Source of the DNA: Neisseriaceae bacterium HSC-16F19
GTDB lineage: Bacteria; Pseudomonadota; Gammaproteobacteria; Burkholderiales; Neisseriaceae
Assembly (NCBI RefSeq): GCF_024171525.1
Contig: NZ_JALJZY010000001.1
Coordinates: 124,001 to 188,000 of the forward strand
Reading direction: 5' to 3'
DNA: 64,000 nt
Translations under genes and position numbers: made by a program
Shown: piece after piece, positions 7,685-14,847 of the stretch
Numbering within the stretch: position 1 is the first letter of the stretch
Layout: each line of letters opens with the position of its first letter
Notes under the pieces: generated by a model
Told to the model about the DNA's origin: nothing
What the model saw: only the letters and a program-made list of their open reading frames with translations
The model's database searches: none

Positions 7685-8221
7685 GTGTCCCGACTCTCCG
7701 CCCTCATCCAACGCTGGCGCCGGCGTCTGCCCAGCCAAGAAGACATCTTCGCCTCGCGCTGGCTCAAACCGCTGGCGCCGTGGTTCGACAAGCCCTACTT
7801 CTGGCACTTGAACCGCCGTCAGGCCGCCTCTGCTGTGGCGGTAGGTCTGTTTTGCGGCCTCATGCCCGGCCCCACGCAAATGCTCTCCGCACTGATGGTG
7901 GCCTATTTCATCCGCACCCATCTGCCGCTGGCAGTATTTACCACCCTCTACACCAATCCCTTCACCTATCTGCCGCTCTATTACCTTGCCTACACCCTCG
8001 GCCACTGGGTGCTCTACCAAGGGCCGCCGCAGGCGGATTTGGTGCTGCCCGACTGGGGCAGCGAGGGCTATTGGCAGCAATGGGCGGCCTGGTTCGGCCA
8101 GTTCGGCAAACCGCTCTTGGCGGGCGTGCCGCTCTTGGGCGGTATTTTCGCCGCCATCGGCTATGTGGCCGTATCACAGCTCTACCGCTGGTACACCCTG
8201 CACCGGCGCCGCCAAGCATGA
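7685..8221 (+). CDS. DUF2062 inner-membrane protein
   Basis: 178 residues with a basic N-terminus and two or three hydrophobic segments. The motif LFCGLMPGPTQM and the segment TNPFTYLPLYY match DUF2062, found in many proteobacteria and of unknown function. The start is a GTG at 7685; no ATG precedes the conserved region. The stop overlaps the ATG of the next gene (ATGA at 8218-8221), so the two are translationally coupled. Confidence 0.75.
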   Translation: MSRLSALIQRWRRRLPSQEDIFASRWLKPLAPWFDKPYFWHLNRRQAASAVAVGLFCGLMPGPTQMLSALMVAYFIRTHLPLAVFTTLYTNPFTYLPLYYLAYTLGHWVLYQGPPQADLVLPDWGSEGYWQQWAAWFGQFGKPLLAGVPLLGGIFAAIGYVAVSQLYRWYTLHRRRQA

Positions 8222-8742
8222 GCCTGCGTCCGCTCACCGCCGCCGAAACCGCGCTGGCCCGCAGCATATACGGCTGCGGCATCGATTACGCACGGGTGCG
8301 CATCGGCCGCGGTACCTGGTGGCTGCCGCCGGGCAATACCGCCATGGCGCCGCGCGGGCATATTCATTTCCCCGCCCTGTCCTGCCCCGCCGATTTCGCC
8401 GCTGCCGACACCAATACCCAAGCCTGGTTTATCCACGAAATGGCGCATGTGTGGCAGTACCAAAACGGCTTTCCGGTGTGGCTGGGCGGAGTGTGGCTGG
8501 CTGTGAGCGGCGGCTATTGGCGCCAACGTGCCTACCGCCTGCCCGATTTGGCACAGACCACGGTATTTGCCGATTTGAATATGGAACAGCAGGCCGAACT
8601 CTTGCGCCATTGCTTTCTGCACCGCTGCCGCGGACAAACCCTGCCCGCAGATATGCAGCGCCTGTTGCAGCCGTTTTTCGACCATCCGCAAAACCCTGCA
8701 TTGCTGCCTCCCCTATTCCCGCTGACGTATCAACCCACTTAA
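8218..8742 (+). CDS. Putative HExxH metallopeptidase-like protein
   Basis: 174 residues, cytosolic by sequence. His73-Glu-Met-Ala-His77 followed by Val-Trp-Gln is a zincin-type zinc site, and relatives with an HE.xHVWQ motif occur as small proteins annotated as vgr-related or hypothetical. No third metal ligand can be named with confidence. It overlaps the DUF2062 gene by four bases. Its stop overlaps the convergent dusA stop by four bases. Protease activity is inferred from the motif alone. Confidence 0.65.
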   Translation: MSLRPLTAAETALARSIYGCGIDYARVRIGRGTWWLPPGNTAMAPRGHIHFPALSCPADFAAADTNTQAWFIHEMAHVWQYQNGFPVWLGGVWLAVSGGYWRQRAYRLPDLAQTTVFADLNMEQQAELLRHCFLHRCRGQTLPADMQRLLQPFFDHPQNPALLPPLFPLTYQPT

Positions 8743-9770
8743 TTCAAACGCTGCACCGCCTGCCAGGCATCCAAAATCAGCTGCGGATTATTGGCGCCGA
8801 GCAGGTTTGCATCCGAGAGCATGCGCCGCCATTGGCGCGCGCCGTTGAGGCCGTGGGTCAGACCCAGATAATGACGCACCATATGGCGCAAGGTGGTGCC
8901 GCGTCCGGCGGCCAGTTGGCGGCAGGCGTAGTCGTACAGCGCATGGACAATACTGTCCAAATCGGGCGCGGCCTTATCGCTGCCATAAAAACGGCGGTCC
9001 CAATCGTGCATGATCATGGGGTTGTGGTAGCAGGCACGACCCACCATCACTCCGTCCACCGCCGCCAGCTGTGCTGCCACCGCGTCATTATGGTCTATGC
9101 CGCCGTTGATGATGATTTCCAGCTGCGGAAATTCGCGCTTGAGGCGGTGCACATAGTCGTAACGCAAAGGCGGAATGTCGCGGTTTTCCTTGGGCGACAA
9201 GCCGTCCAGCCAGGCATTGCGCGCATGCACGATAAACACGCGGCAGGCGGTTTTGTCGCTCAGCGTGCCGACAAAATCCGCCAGCGGCGCGTATTCGGTC
9301 TGACGGTCGATGCCGATGCGGTGCTTGATGGTGACCGGAATATCGGGCACGGCATCCTGCATCGTGTTAAGGCAGTCGGCCACCAGCGCCACCTCCTGCA
9401 TCAGACAGGCGCCAAACGCCCCTTTCTGCACCCGCGGGCTGGGGCAGCCGCAATTGAGGTTGATTTCATCGTAGGCATAGGCCGCCGCCCGTTTGGCCGC
9501 CTCGGCCAGCAAGGCCGGTTCGCTGCCGCCCAGCTGCAAGGCCAGCGGATTTTCGCCCTCGTTGTAATACAGGAAACGGTCGGGATCGCCATAGACAATG
9601 GCCCCTGCATTGATCATTTCCGTGTACAGCCACGCATGGCGGCTGATCAGGCGTGCCATCACGCGGTAGTGACGGTCGGTCCAGTCCAACATCGGCGCCA
9701 CCGATAAACGGCGGCCGCCTGAAAAATCAGTTACTTGATTATTTTGATTAGGTTTTTCTAAGTTTTGCAT
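8739..9770 (-). CDS. dusA: tRNA-dihydrouridine(20/20a) synthase DusA
   Basis: FMN enzyme that reduces uridine 20/20a in the D-loop of tRNA. 343 residues. VAPMLDWTDRHYR at residues 24-36 and the N-C-G-C-P-S motif at 106-111, which holds the catalytic cysteine, identify the DusA branch. The first ~17 residues (MQNLEKPNQNNQVTDF) are an AT-rich extension unlike the rest of the gene. The 5' end of dusA is a known target of one group of tyrosine integrases, so this extension may be an integration scar. Confidence 0.92.
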   Translation of the reverse strand: MQNLEKPNQNNQVTDFSGGRRLSVAPMLDWTDRHYRVMARLISRHAWLYTEMINAGAIVYGDPDRFLYYNEGENPLALQLGGSEPALLAEAAKRAAAYAYDEINLNCGCPSPRVQKGAFGACLMQEVALVADCLNTMQDAVPDIPVTIKHRIGIDRQTEYAPLADFVGTLSDKTACRVFIVHARNAWLDGLSPKENRDIPPLRYDYVHRLKREFPQLEIIINGGIDHNDAVAAQLAAVDGVMVGRACYHNPMIMHDWDRRFYGSDKAAPDLDSIVHALYDYACRQLAAGRGTTLRHMVRHYLGLTHGLNGARQWRRMLSDANLLGANNPQLILDAWQAVQRLN

Positions 9771-10177
9771 CTGTTTTATTCTGGTTTATTTGTGCGGATT
9801 TTTGATTATCTGTGACACCATATTTGCACCATGCGGGCTTATGGTGTCAATGGTGCAAATCCCATCACTTTTCTGCCTTGATTGCTGCCTGAAATATACT
9901 TTGACACCGCCCGATGGCAAAAAACCATTTTTTGCCATCCATAGTGCGTATCCGCACCCTTCACGCAATGTCTGTTCCCAAATCCGCCTCTGTCTTATCA
10001 ATCATTGCGCCAAAACAGCATTTTTAACAGCTTATCGCCGTCATACGTCAATCAAAACATTTAAATTGCTGCATTGCGATATATTGCACCATTTTATGCT
10101 TGAATATATGATTACACAAACATTGAATGCTATTAATCGATAAATAATCAGCATAACACACCAGAGGAGTCTTGCGT
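9771..10177. other. AT-rich gap with nested inverted repeats between dusA and phhA
   Basis: No gene is supported here. At 9813-9860 GACACCAT and ATTTGCACCAT are followed by their reverse complements in the same order, so the two pairings interlock. A further TGACACC lies at 9902-9908. A strong hairpin (GATGGCAAAAAA and its complement) spans 9913-9939. The repeats resemble arm-type integrase sites. The 240 bases before phhA are AT-rich and should hold its promoter, but I cannot place -35 and -10 boxes with confidence. Confidence 0.5.
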
Positions 10178-10969
10178 ATGGGACACGCCGAAACCACTTA
10201 TCTGGCCCGTGAAGCGGGTGAAGACGGCATTATCCATTATCCGCCCGAGGAACACGCCGTGTGGGCGGAACTGATTGAGCGCCAGCAGGCCCTGCTGCCC
10301 GGCCGCGCCTGCGAGGCTTATTTGGACGGCCTCGACAAACTGGCCCTGCCCACCGAACGTATTCCGCAACTGGAGGAAATCGATGCGGTATTGCAAGCCG
10401 CCACCGGCTGGCGCACGGCGCAAGTACCGGCGCTGATTTCCTTTAAGCGTTTTTTCAATCTTTTGGCCAACAAAGCCTTTCCGGTGGCCACCTTTATCCG
10501 CCGCCGCGAAGATTTCGGCTATATTCAGGAACCGGATGTGTTTCACGAAATTGCCGGACACTGCCCGCTGCTGACCCACCCCGCCTTTGCCGCCTTTAAC
10601 GAAACCTATGGCCGCCTGGGGCTGGAAGCCAGCAAAGAAGAGCGCGTCTATCTGGCACGCCTGTATTGGTTTACCGTGGAATTCGGCCTGTTGCGCCAGG
10701 CCGACGGCGATATGCGCATCTACGGCGGCGGCATTTTAAGCTCGCCCTCGGAAACCGAATACGCCTTGAGCGGCGATCCGGAATACCGCCCGTTTGTACT
10801 CGACGATGTTTTGCGCACCCCCTACCGCATCGACCGCATCCAGCCGATTTATTATGTTATCGACGGCATCGACACCCTGTTTGAACTGGCGCAAACCGAT
10901 TTGATGGCCGCCGTGCGCACCGCCATGAGCCGCGGTTTGTTTGAACCGCACCCCAGTCTGATCAACTAA
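10178..10969 (+). CDS. phhA: Phenylalanine-4-hydroxylase
   Basis: Iron- and pterin-dependent hydroxylase that converts phenylalanine to tyrosine. 263 residues, the size of bacterial catalytic-domain-only enzymes. The iron ligands are visible as His123 and His128 in VFHEIAGHCP and Glu168 in TVEFG. AGAGGAG at 10163-10169 sets the ATG at 10178 as the start. phhB follows 28 bases later with its own ribosome binding site, forming the usual phhA-phhB operon. Confidence 0.95.
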   Translation: MGHAETTYLAREAGEDGIIHYPPEEHAVWAELIERQQALLPGRACEAYLDGLDKLALPTERIPQLEEIDAVLQAATGWRTAQVPALISFKRFFNLLANKAFPVATFIRRREDFGYIQEPDVFHEIAGHCPLLTHPAFAAFNETYGRLGLEASKEERVYLARLYWFTVEFGLLRQADGDMRIYGGGILSSPSETEYALSGDPEYRPFVLDDVLRTPYRIDRIQPIYYVIDGIDTLFELAQTDLMAAVRTAMSRGLFEPHPSLIN

Positions 10970-10997
10970 CCAGTCGAATAATCAAGAGGAGCACACC

Positions 10998-11336
10998 ATG
11001 AGCGAATTAGCCCAACAAGCCTGCGAAGCCTGCCGCGCCGACGCCCCCAAAGTCACCGATGCCGAACTGGCGGAGTTGATCCGCATGATTCCGGAATGGC
11101 AGCCCATCGTGGTGGACGGCATTATGCAGCTGCAACGCGTGTTTAAATTCAAAAACTTCAAAACCGCCATGGCCTTCAGCAACCGCCTGGCCGATTTGGC
11201 CGAGGCCGAAGGCCACCATCCCGGCATTCTTACCGAATGGGGCAAGGTGACCGTGACCTGGTGGTCGCACAGCATTAAAGGTCTGCACCGCAATGATTTT
11301 ATTATGGCGGCCAAGACCGATGAACTGATGGACTAA
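10998..11336 (+). CDS. phhB: Pterin-4a-carbinolamine dehydratase
   Basis: Recycles the pterin cofactor of PhhA by dehydrating 4a-hydroxytetrahydrobiopterin. 112 residues, including a short N-terminal extension with two cysteines. The family motif E-G-H-H-P is at residues 71-75, followed by the VTVTWWSHSIKGL segment. AGAGGAG lies before the start. The operon ends at a hairpin at 11360-11389. Confidence 0.93.
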   Translation: MSELAQQACEACRADAPKVTDAELAELIRMIPEWQPIVVDGIMQLQRVFKFKNFKTAMAFSNRLADLAEAEGHHPGILTEWGKVTVTWWSHSIKGLHRNDFIMAAKTDELMD

Positions 11337-11359
11337 TCACACCCAAACACACACAAGCA

Positions 11360-11389
11360 TGCGCGGCTGCCTGAAAAGCAAGCCGCGCA
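11360..11389 (+). terminator. Hairpin after phhB containing an uptake sequence
   Basis: TGCGCGGCT at 11360-11368 pairs with AGCCGCGCA at 11381-11389 across a loop holding most of an uptake sequence, followed by TTTT. Positions 11366-11393 are repeated exactly at 13063-13090. Confidence 0.7.
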
Positions 11390-11393
11390 TTTT
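11366..11393 (+). repeat. 28-bp direct repeat, left copy, flanking an accessory gene
   Basis: The 28 bases starting GCTGCCTGAAAAGCAAGC and ending GCATTTT are identical to 13063-13090. The two copies bracket a gene fragment and a 479-residue accessory gene. Confidence 0.8.
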
Positions 11394-11406
11394 ACACAAT
11401 CAAAAT

Positions 11407-11541
11407 TTACCTCAGCAATTCCCAGCAGTGAACACCTAATCTTTCAGACAGCTTGTCATTGAGAAAAGGCCCTGCAATCCTGCTATCCACCCAGAACGCC
11501 GCTCCGCTTGCATCTGGTCTGGCATCCACAATGTCTTTTCC
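11407..11541 (-). pseudogene. Possible 3' remnant of an immunity-type gene
   Basis: An open stretch of 44 codons on the minus strand ends in TAA at 11407-11409. It has no proper start and is closed upstream by TAG. The peptide (…AAFWVDSRIAGPFLNDKL… then SERLGVHCWELL) has the look of the C-terminal end of DUF1629/Imm11-type proteins, where a short D/W-rich strand is followed by a helix. This is weak evidence and could be chance. Confidence 0.3.
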
Positions 11542-11580
11542 CTATACTTCAGGCCTGTTTCATAGCACACCTTAACCCTC

Positions 11581-13020
11581 ATGCAAAAAACCACTTATCA
11601 AGCCATCCGGCACTTACTGCCCCAAAACTTCGAACATTACCAGCGTCTTGAAGGTCGCTATTTTCTGCTGCACGAAGGCGATTTGCACCTAAAGCAAACC
11701 TTGGAATTGGATTTCGACAAGGTCAATAAACTGGCAGGTTTACCGCCCGAAAACGAGGAATACTGCGCAGCCATCATCGTGACAGGCAGCCTTTATGCGA
11801 ACAATATTTACAACGGTCAAACCGATGGTGCGGTGGACTTACTGGTATCGGGTAATTTAACAGCCCGCAATATTGTGGTTGGTGGACAGCATATCTATGT
11901 GGCGGGCAACCTGACTGTGCAGGACTTTTATTGGGGGCACTACAATCATGGTGAATTGAGTGTTGAAGGCAACATTAGCATCCGCTTTTTCATGGCAACC
12001 GACTACCGGTACGACCGCAGACGTTTCCGTATTGAGGAAGATGTCGATATCCAATATGCACTTTATGAAGATGCAGTGGAAGAAGAAATAGCGGAAGCTG
12101 TCGTACTGAAAAACCTGGTACAGCCCCAACTGCTTGCAGACCCCAATGATATTGAAGAGTTTTGGTCGTGGTCGGTGTGGCCTAACGATACATTTTTTCA
12201 AACCGTGCTGGCCGGTAAAACTGTTTTGCTGCCACCAGAACAGGTGAAGCTGGCGCCCATTCTCTTGCGGGCTTACGAATCAGTATTGGCTCAAGCACCT
12301 TTCTTGTTTGCCGATACACAAATGTCACTCACGAATCTGCACCGATTCACCCAAGATCCTGAATTTCCAATGCTTGCCAGTAGGTATGATGACGATAGTC
12401 GGCGCTTTGAATACTGGCACGACGATATTTACCGCCGTATATCCCACAAAGACCAAAGAATTGTGGTCTACTTTGAAAGAAAAGATGATACCGCCCTTTT
12501 GGGTGAAGAGGAGAATGGCGAATTCACCGTTGCTTTCCGTCAATTGGACAGTACAGACTGGTATTACACAAACACTGAAGACGCACCACAAGAATATGCA
12601 TTTTTCCAGCAGCAATGGATGTTGCTGCAACAGGAATATTCAGGCTTCGTTCATTTCCGCCACCATTTTTTAGAAAAAGTAAGCATCGCCAAATTTGAGG
12701 AACTTCTGGCCCTGCCAGTAGTCAAACAGCAATACAGCGACTATTACGCTGAGGACAGCCAACTTTACACCTGCGGCATGTTCGACTACTGCTTCCGCCA
12801 GGAATCAGAAGATGAATCGGCACTCATTCAAGTCTGGTACGACCGTAGTGACGAATCCAAATTGCTGCATTTCCAAGTGAAAAGAGGATGTGTCCGTATC
12901 TACACCCAAGACGGCGATGATCCGGATAGTTATGCAGAAGTGGAGTTTAACGAAGTAAAACAGTACCAAAGGGCCATTACAGCGTTTGAAATACTGTATG
13001 CTTCCCTGACAAGAAAATAG
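11581..13020 (+). CDS. Accessory protein with a short beta-solenoid-like N-terminal region
   Basis: 479 residues, no signal peptide. Residues ~65-135 contain repeated short strands (TGSLYANNI, VSGNLTARNIV, VAGNLTVQDFY, VEGNISIRFF) with a period near 20, as in polymer-forming or pentapeptide-like solenoids. The rest is acidic and unfamiliar. Codon use is less GC-rich than neighbouring housekeeping genes. A 28-bp direct repeat brackets the gene. Such proteins often sit in polymorphic-toxin immunity loci, but no toxin gene is in the window, so the role is unknown. Confidence 0.65.
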   Translation: MQKTTYQAIRHLLPQNFEHYQRLEGRYFLLHEGDLHLKQTLELDFDKVNKLAGLPPENEEYCAAIIVTGSLYANNIYNGQTDGAVDLLVSGNLTARNIVVGGQHIYVAGNLTVQDFYWGHYNHGELSVEGNISIRFFMATDYRYDRRRFRIEEDVDIQYALYEDAVEEEIAEAVVLKNLVQPQLLADPNDIEEFWSWSVWPNDTFFQTVLAGKTVLLPPEQVKLAPILLRAYESVLAQAPFLFADTQMSLTNLHRFTQDPEFPMLASRYDDDSRRFEYWHDDIYRRISHKDQRIVVYFERKDDTALLGEEENGEFTVAFRQLDSTDWYYTNTEDAPQEYAFFQQQWMLLQQEYSGFVHFRHHFLEKVSIAKFEELLALPVVKQQYSDYYAEDSQLYTCGMFDYCFRQESEDESALIQVWYDRSDESKLLHFQVKRGCVRIYTQDGDDPDSYAEVEFNEVKQYQRAITAFEILYASLTRK

Positions 13021-13062
13021 AAATCAGACCGCCGGTGGGCTCGCATGTCCGCAATTCCGCCT

Positions 13063-13090
13063 GCTGCCTGAAAAGCAAGCCGCGCATTTT
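13063..13090 (+). repeat. 28-bp direct repeat, right copy
   Basis: Exact copy of 11366-11393. Here only half of the original hairpin is present, so this copy probably derives from the phhB terminator. Confidence 0.8.
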
Positions 13091-13155
13091 TTATTGCGGG
13101 CGGTTTGAGGTGTTATTTCTGTTTTCAGGCAGCCTGAAATCTTTAGACATAATTC

Positions 13156-13225
13156 GTAAGTTGGGTCGCCAGACCCAACATCTCCTACAAGCCCGGACAG
13201 TGTTGGGTCTGACGACCCAAGCTAC
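13156..13225. repeat. REP pair with TTGGGTC stem
   Basis: A GTAAG head at 13156-13160 precedes hairpin TTGGGTC-GCCA-GACCCAA. After a spacer the mate TTGGGTC-TGAC-GACCCAA at 13203-13220 is followed by GCTAC. Same architecture as the other GTAG-headed pairs. Confidence 0.65.
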
Positions 13226-13230
13226 GGCTG

Positions 13231-13728
13231 CTACGGCTGCTGCAATTCCCGTTGTGACGCCGCACCAAAACACGCGTCATCTATCAGCCGTTCCAGTCCT
13301 TCCCAAGCTGCGGCACAGTCTTTCCGGCGCCACAGATTGGCAAAAGCCGCTGCCCGCACATCCTCATCCACATCTTGGTTTTCTATCAGTGCCACAAAAT
13401 AAGCCACCGTATCTGGCTCAATCCGCATATGGCCGATGGCCGCAAGGGCAGCCGTCCGCAAATAGATTTCCTCGTGTTCGGCACTGCCGATTTGTTTCAG
13501 CACTTCAATTACAGCCAGCGGATCTACATCCGAAATATGCAAACCCAGTATATCGATGGCCATTTTCCTCACTTCATCGGATTCTGCTGCCGATGCGGCA
13601 ATTTCGGTCAGAAAATGTACGAACGCTTCCGAAAAACATGTTCCGGTAGTGACGGTCGCCAAGGCTGTATATTTTTCGTCTTCATCCCATGCGGCAAATT
13701 GCTGCATGATTTGTACGTGGCGCTCCAT
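13231..13728 (-). CDS. Small HEAT-repeat-like protein, accessory
   Basis: 165 residues, all-helical by pattern, with three repeats that resemble HEAT units (VRKMAIDILGLHI, LRTAALAAIGHM, VRAAAFANLW). No signal peptide. Such small HEAT-like proteins are common in immunity or effector-neighbour positions, but I cannot assign a function. REP pairs lie on both sides (13156-13225 and 13786-13854), which fits a gene in an exchangeable slot. Confidence 0.55.
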   Translation of the reverse strand: MERHVQIMQQFAAWDEDEKYTALATVTTGTCFSEAFVHFLTEIAASAAESDEVRKMAIDILGLHISDVDPLAVIEVLKQIGSAEHEEIYLRTAALAAIGHMRIEPDTVAYFVALIENQDVDEDVRAAAFANLWRRKDCAAAWEGLERLIDDACFGAASQRELQQP

Positions 13729-13785
13729 AACTCTGCTCCAATCAGGTGTGTTGACAGTATCCGCACATGTTTACGCTTGGGTTGT

Positions 13786-13854
13786 GTAGCTTGGGTCGCA
13801 GACCCAACACCTTCTGTAAGCCCGTCGAGTGTCGGGTCTAGCAACCTAACCTAC
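13786..13854. repeat. Degenerate REP pair with TTGGGTC stem
   Basis: GTAGC at 13786-13790, then TTGGGTCGCAGACCCAA. The mate half (GTCGGGTCTAGCAACCTAAC) has lost pairing, but CTAC remains at 13851-13854. Confidence 0.55.
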
Positions 13855-13875
13855 TGCTGCTGCCGCAACGCGCCA

Positions 13876-14595
13876 TCACAAATACACAATCTCGCCGCTG
13901 CGGCCGCGGCTCTCGCCGCTCATCCAGTACACAAATTCCGGCGCCACCGCGTCCAATTCTTTGCGCTCGTGGCGTGCTTCGCCGGGGTGGCTTTTAATAC
14001 GCTGCGGCGAATGGATGGCGCCGGGCACCAGCACATTGGCGCGCAGATGCGGGTATTGCGTCCATTCGTCCGCCAACACTTTGGCCAAATAATTCAGCGC
14101 CGCTTTGGAAGCACCGAAACCGCCCCAATAGGCTTGCGGGGTTTCGCTGTGGGTTTCGCCCACAAACAGCACCGAAGCGTCCGGCGCGGCTTTGAGGGCG
14201 GGGAAAAATGCGCGCGTCAGCGCCATGGGCGCCACGGTATTGATGCGGTATTGGTTGACCCATTCGTCCACGGTTTGAAAAGCCAAGGGCGAGAGTGCGT
14301 TGAAATAGCTGGCGCAATGCACCATGCCGTCCACCCGTCCGGCGGCCTGCAACACGGTTTCCGCCAGTTGGTCGAAGTCTTTGTCTTCCGCCGGCAACAA
14401 ATCGAAACGCACGGCAAACGGTTCGGCACCGCCTGCGGCCACAATGTCGTCGTACACCGCTTCCAGTTTTTTCTGGTGGCGGGCAATCAGCACCACGGTG
14501 GCACCGGCACGGGCATAGGTTTTGGCCACTTCCGCACCTAAGCCTTGGGAAGCGCCGGTGACCACAATCACGCGGCCGTCTAAAGCAGTACTCAT
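13876..14595 (-). CDS. YciK-like SDR-family protein lacking the catalytic Ser/Tyr
   Basis: 239 residues with the Rossmann TGASQGLG loop near residue 13, so it should bind NAD(P). The overall shape and the DEW.NQYRINTVAP segment resemble E. coli YciK. At the catalytic YxxxK position the sequence is Phe-Gly-Ala-Ser-Lys (within AYWGGFGASKAAL), and the catalytic-serine strand reads VLFVGETHS in place of the usual TSS. The classic triad is therefore not intact, and it may have a non-classical activity or bind a cofactor without catalysis. Confidence 0.75.
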   Translation of the reverse strand: MSTALDGRVIVVTGASQGLGAEVAKTYARAGATVVLIARHQKKLEAVYDDIVAAGGAEPFAVRFDLLPAEDKDFDQLAETVLQAAGRVDGMVHCASYFNALSPLAFQTVDEWVNQYRINTVAPMALTRAFFPALKAAPDASVLFVGETHSETPQAYWGGFGASKAALNYLAKVLADEWTQYPHLRANVLVPGAIHSPQRIKSHPGEARHERKELDAVAPEFVYWMSGESRGRSGEIVYL

Positions 14596-14620
14596 ATCGG
14601 TTTCCTTTATTTACAGCGTT

Positions 14621-14646
14621 TTCAGGCAGCCTTAAGGCTGCCTGAA
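14621..14646. repeat. Perfect palindrome of two head-on uptake sequences
   Basis: The reverse complement of the uptake sequence is followed after TA by the forward copy, giving a perfect 26-bp palindrome just upstream of the SDR gene. Confidence 0.7.
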
Positions 14647-14725
14647 CATATACATCATACCCAGTTAAAAAAATAATCTAAAAGGACGGGCTTGTTTTAT
14701 GGCATACATTATTTTGATCAAGATC

Positions 14726-14800
14726 CTGCGACTTCGCGCAGGATGACCGTAGTCCGTCATTCTGCGCGTAGCGACAGCGAAGTCGCAGAATCTGTTTTAG
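14726..14800. repeat. Palindromic repeat of the TTCTGCG family
   Basis: Contains CCTGCG..CGCAGG, then TTCTGCGCG and a matching CGCAGAA further on. A related single hairpin is at 22409-22441 before cydA. The rest of 14596-14847 carries uptake sequences and no gene. Confidence 0.5.
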
Positions 14801-14847
14801 CTTCACAACTCCGCTGCATGACGCAGATAGTCTTCTTTAGATTTATT

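Noticed and set aside
9913..9939. Sigma-54 promoter before phhA
   Set aside because: TGGC and TTGC are present, but the spacing does not fit the -24/-12 pattern; it is a simple hairpin.
9790..10143. 117-codon frame between dusA and phhA
   Set aside because: It overlaps the inverted repeats and has no plausible protein character; it is better explained as non-coding integration or regulatory DNA.
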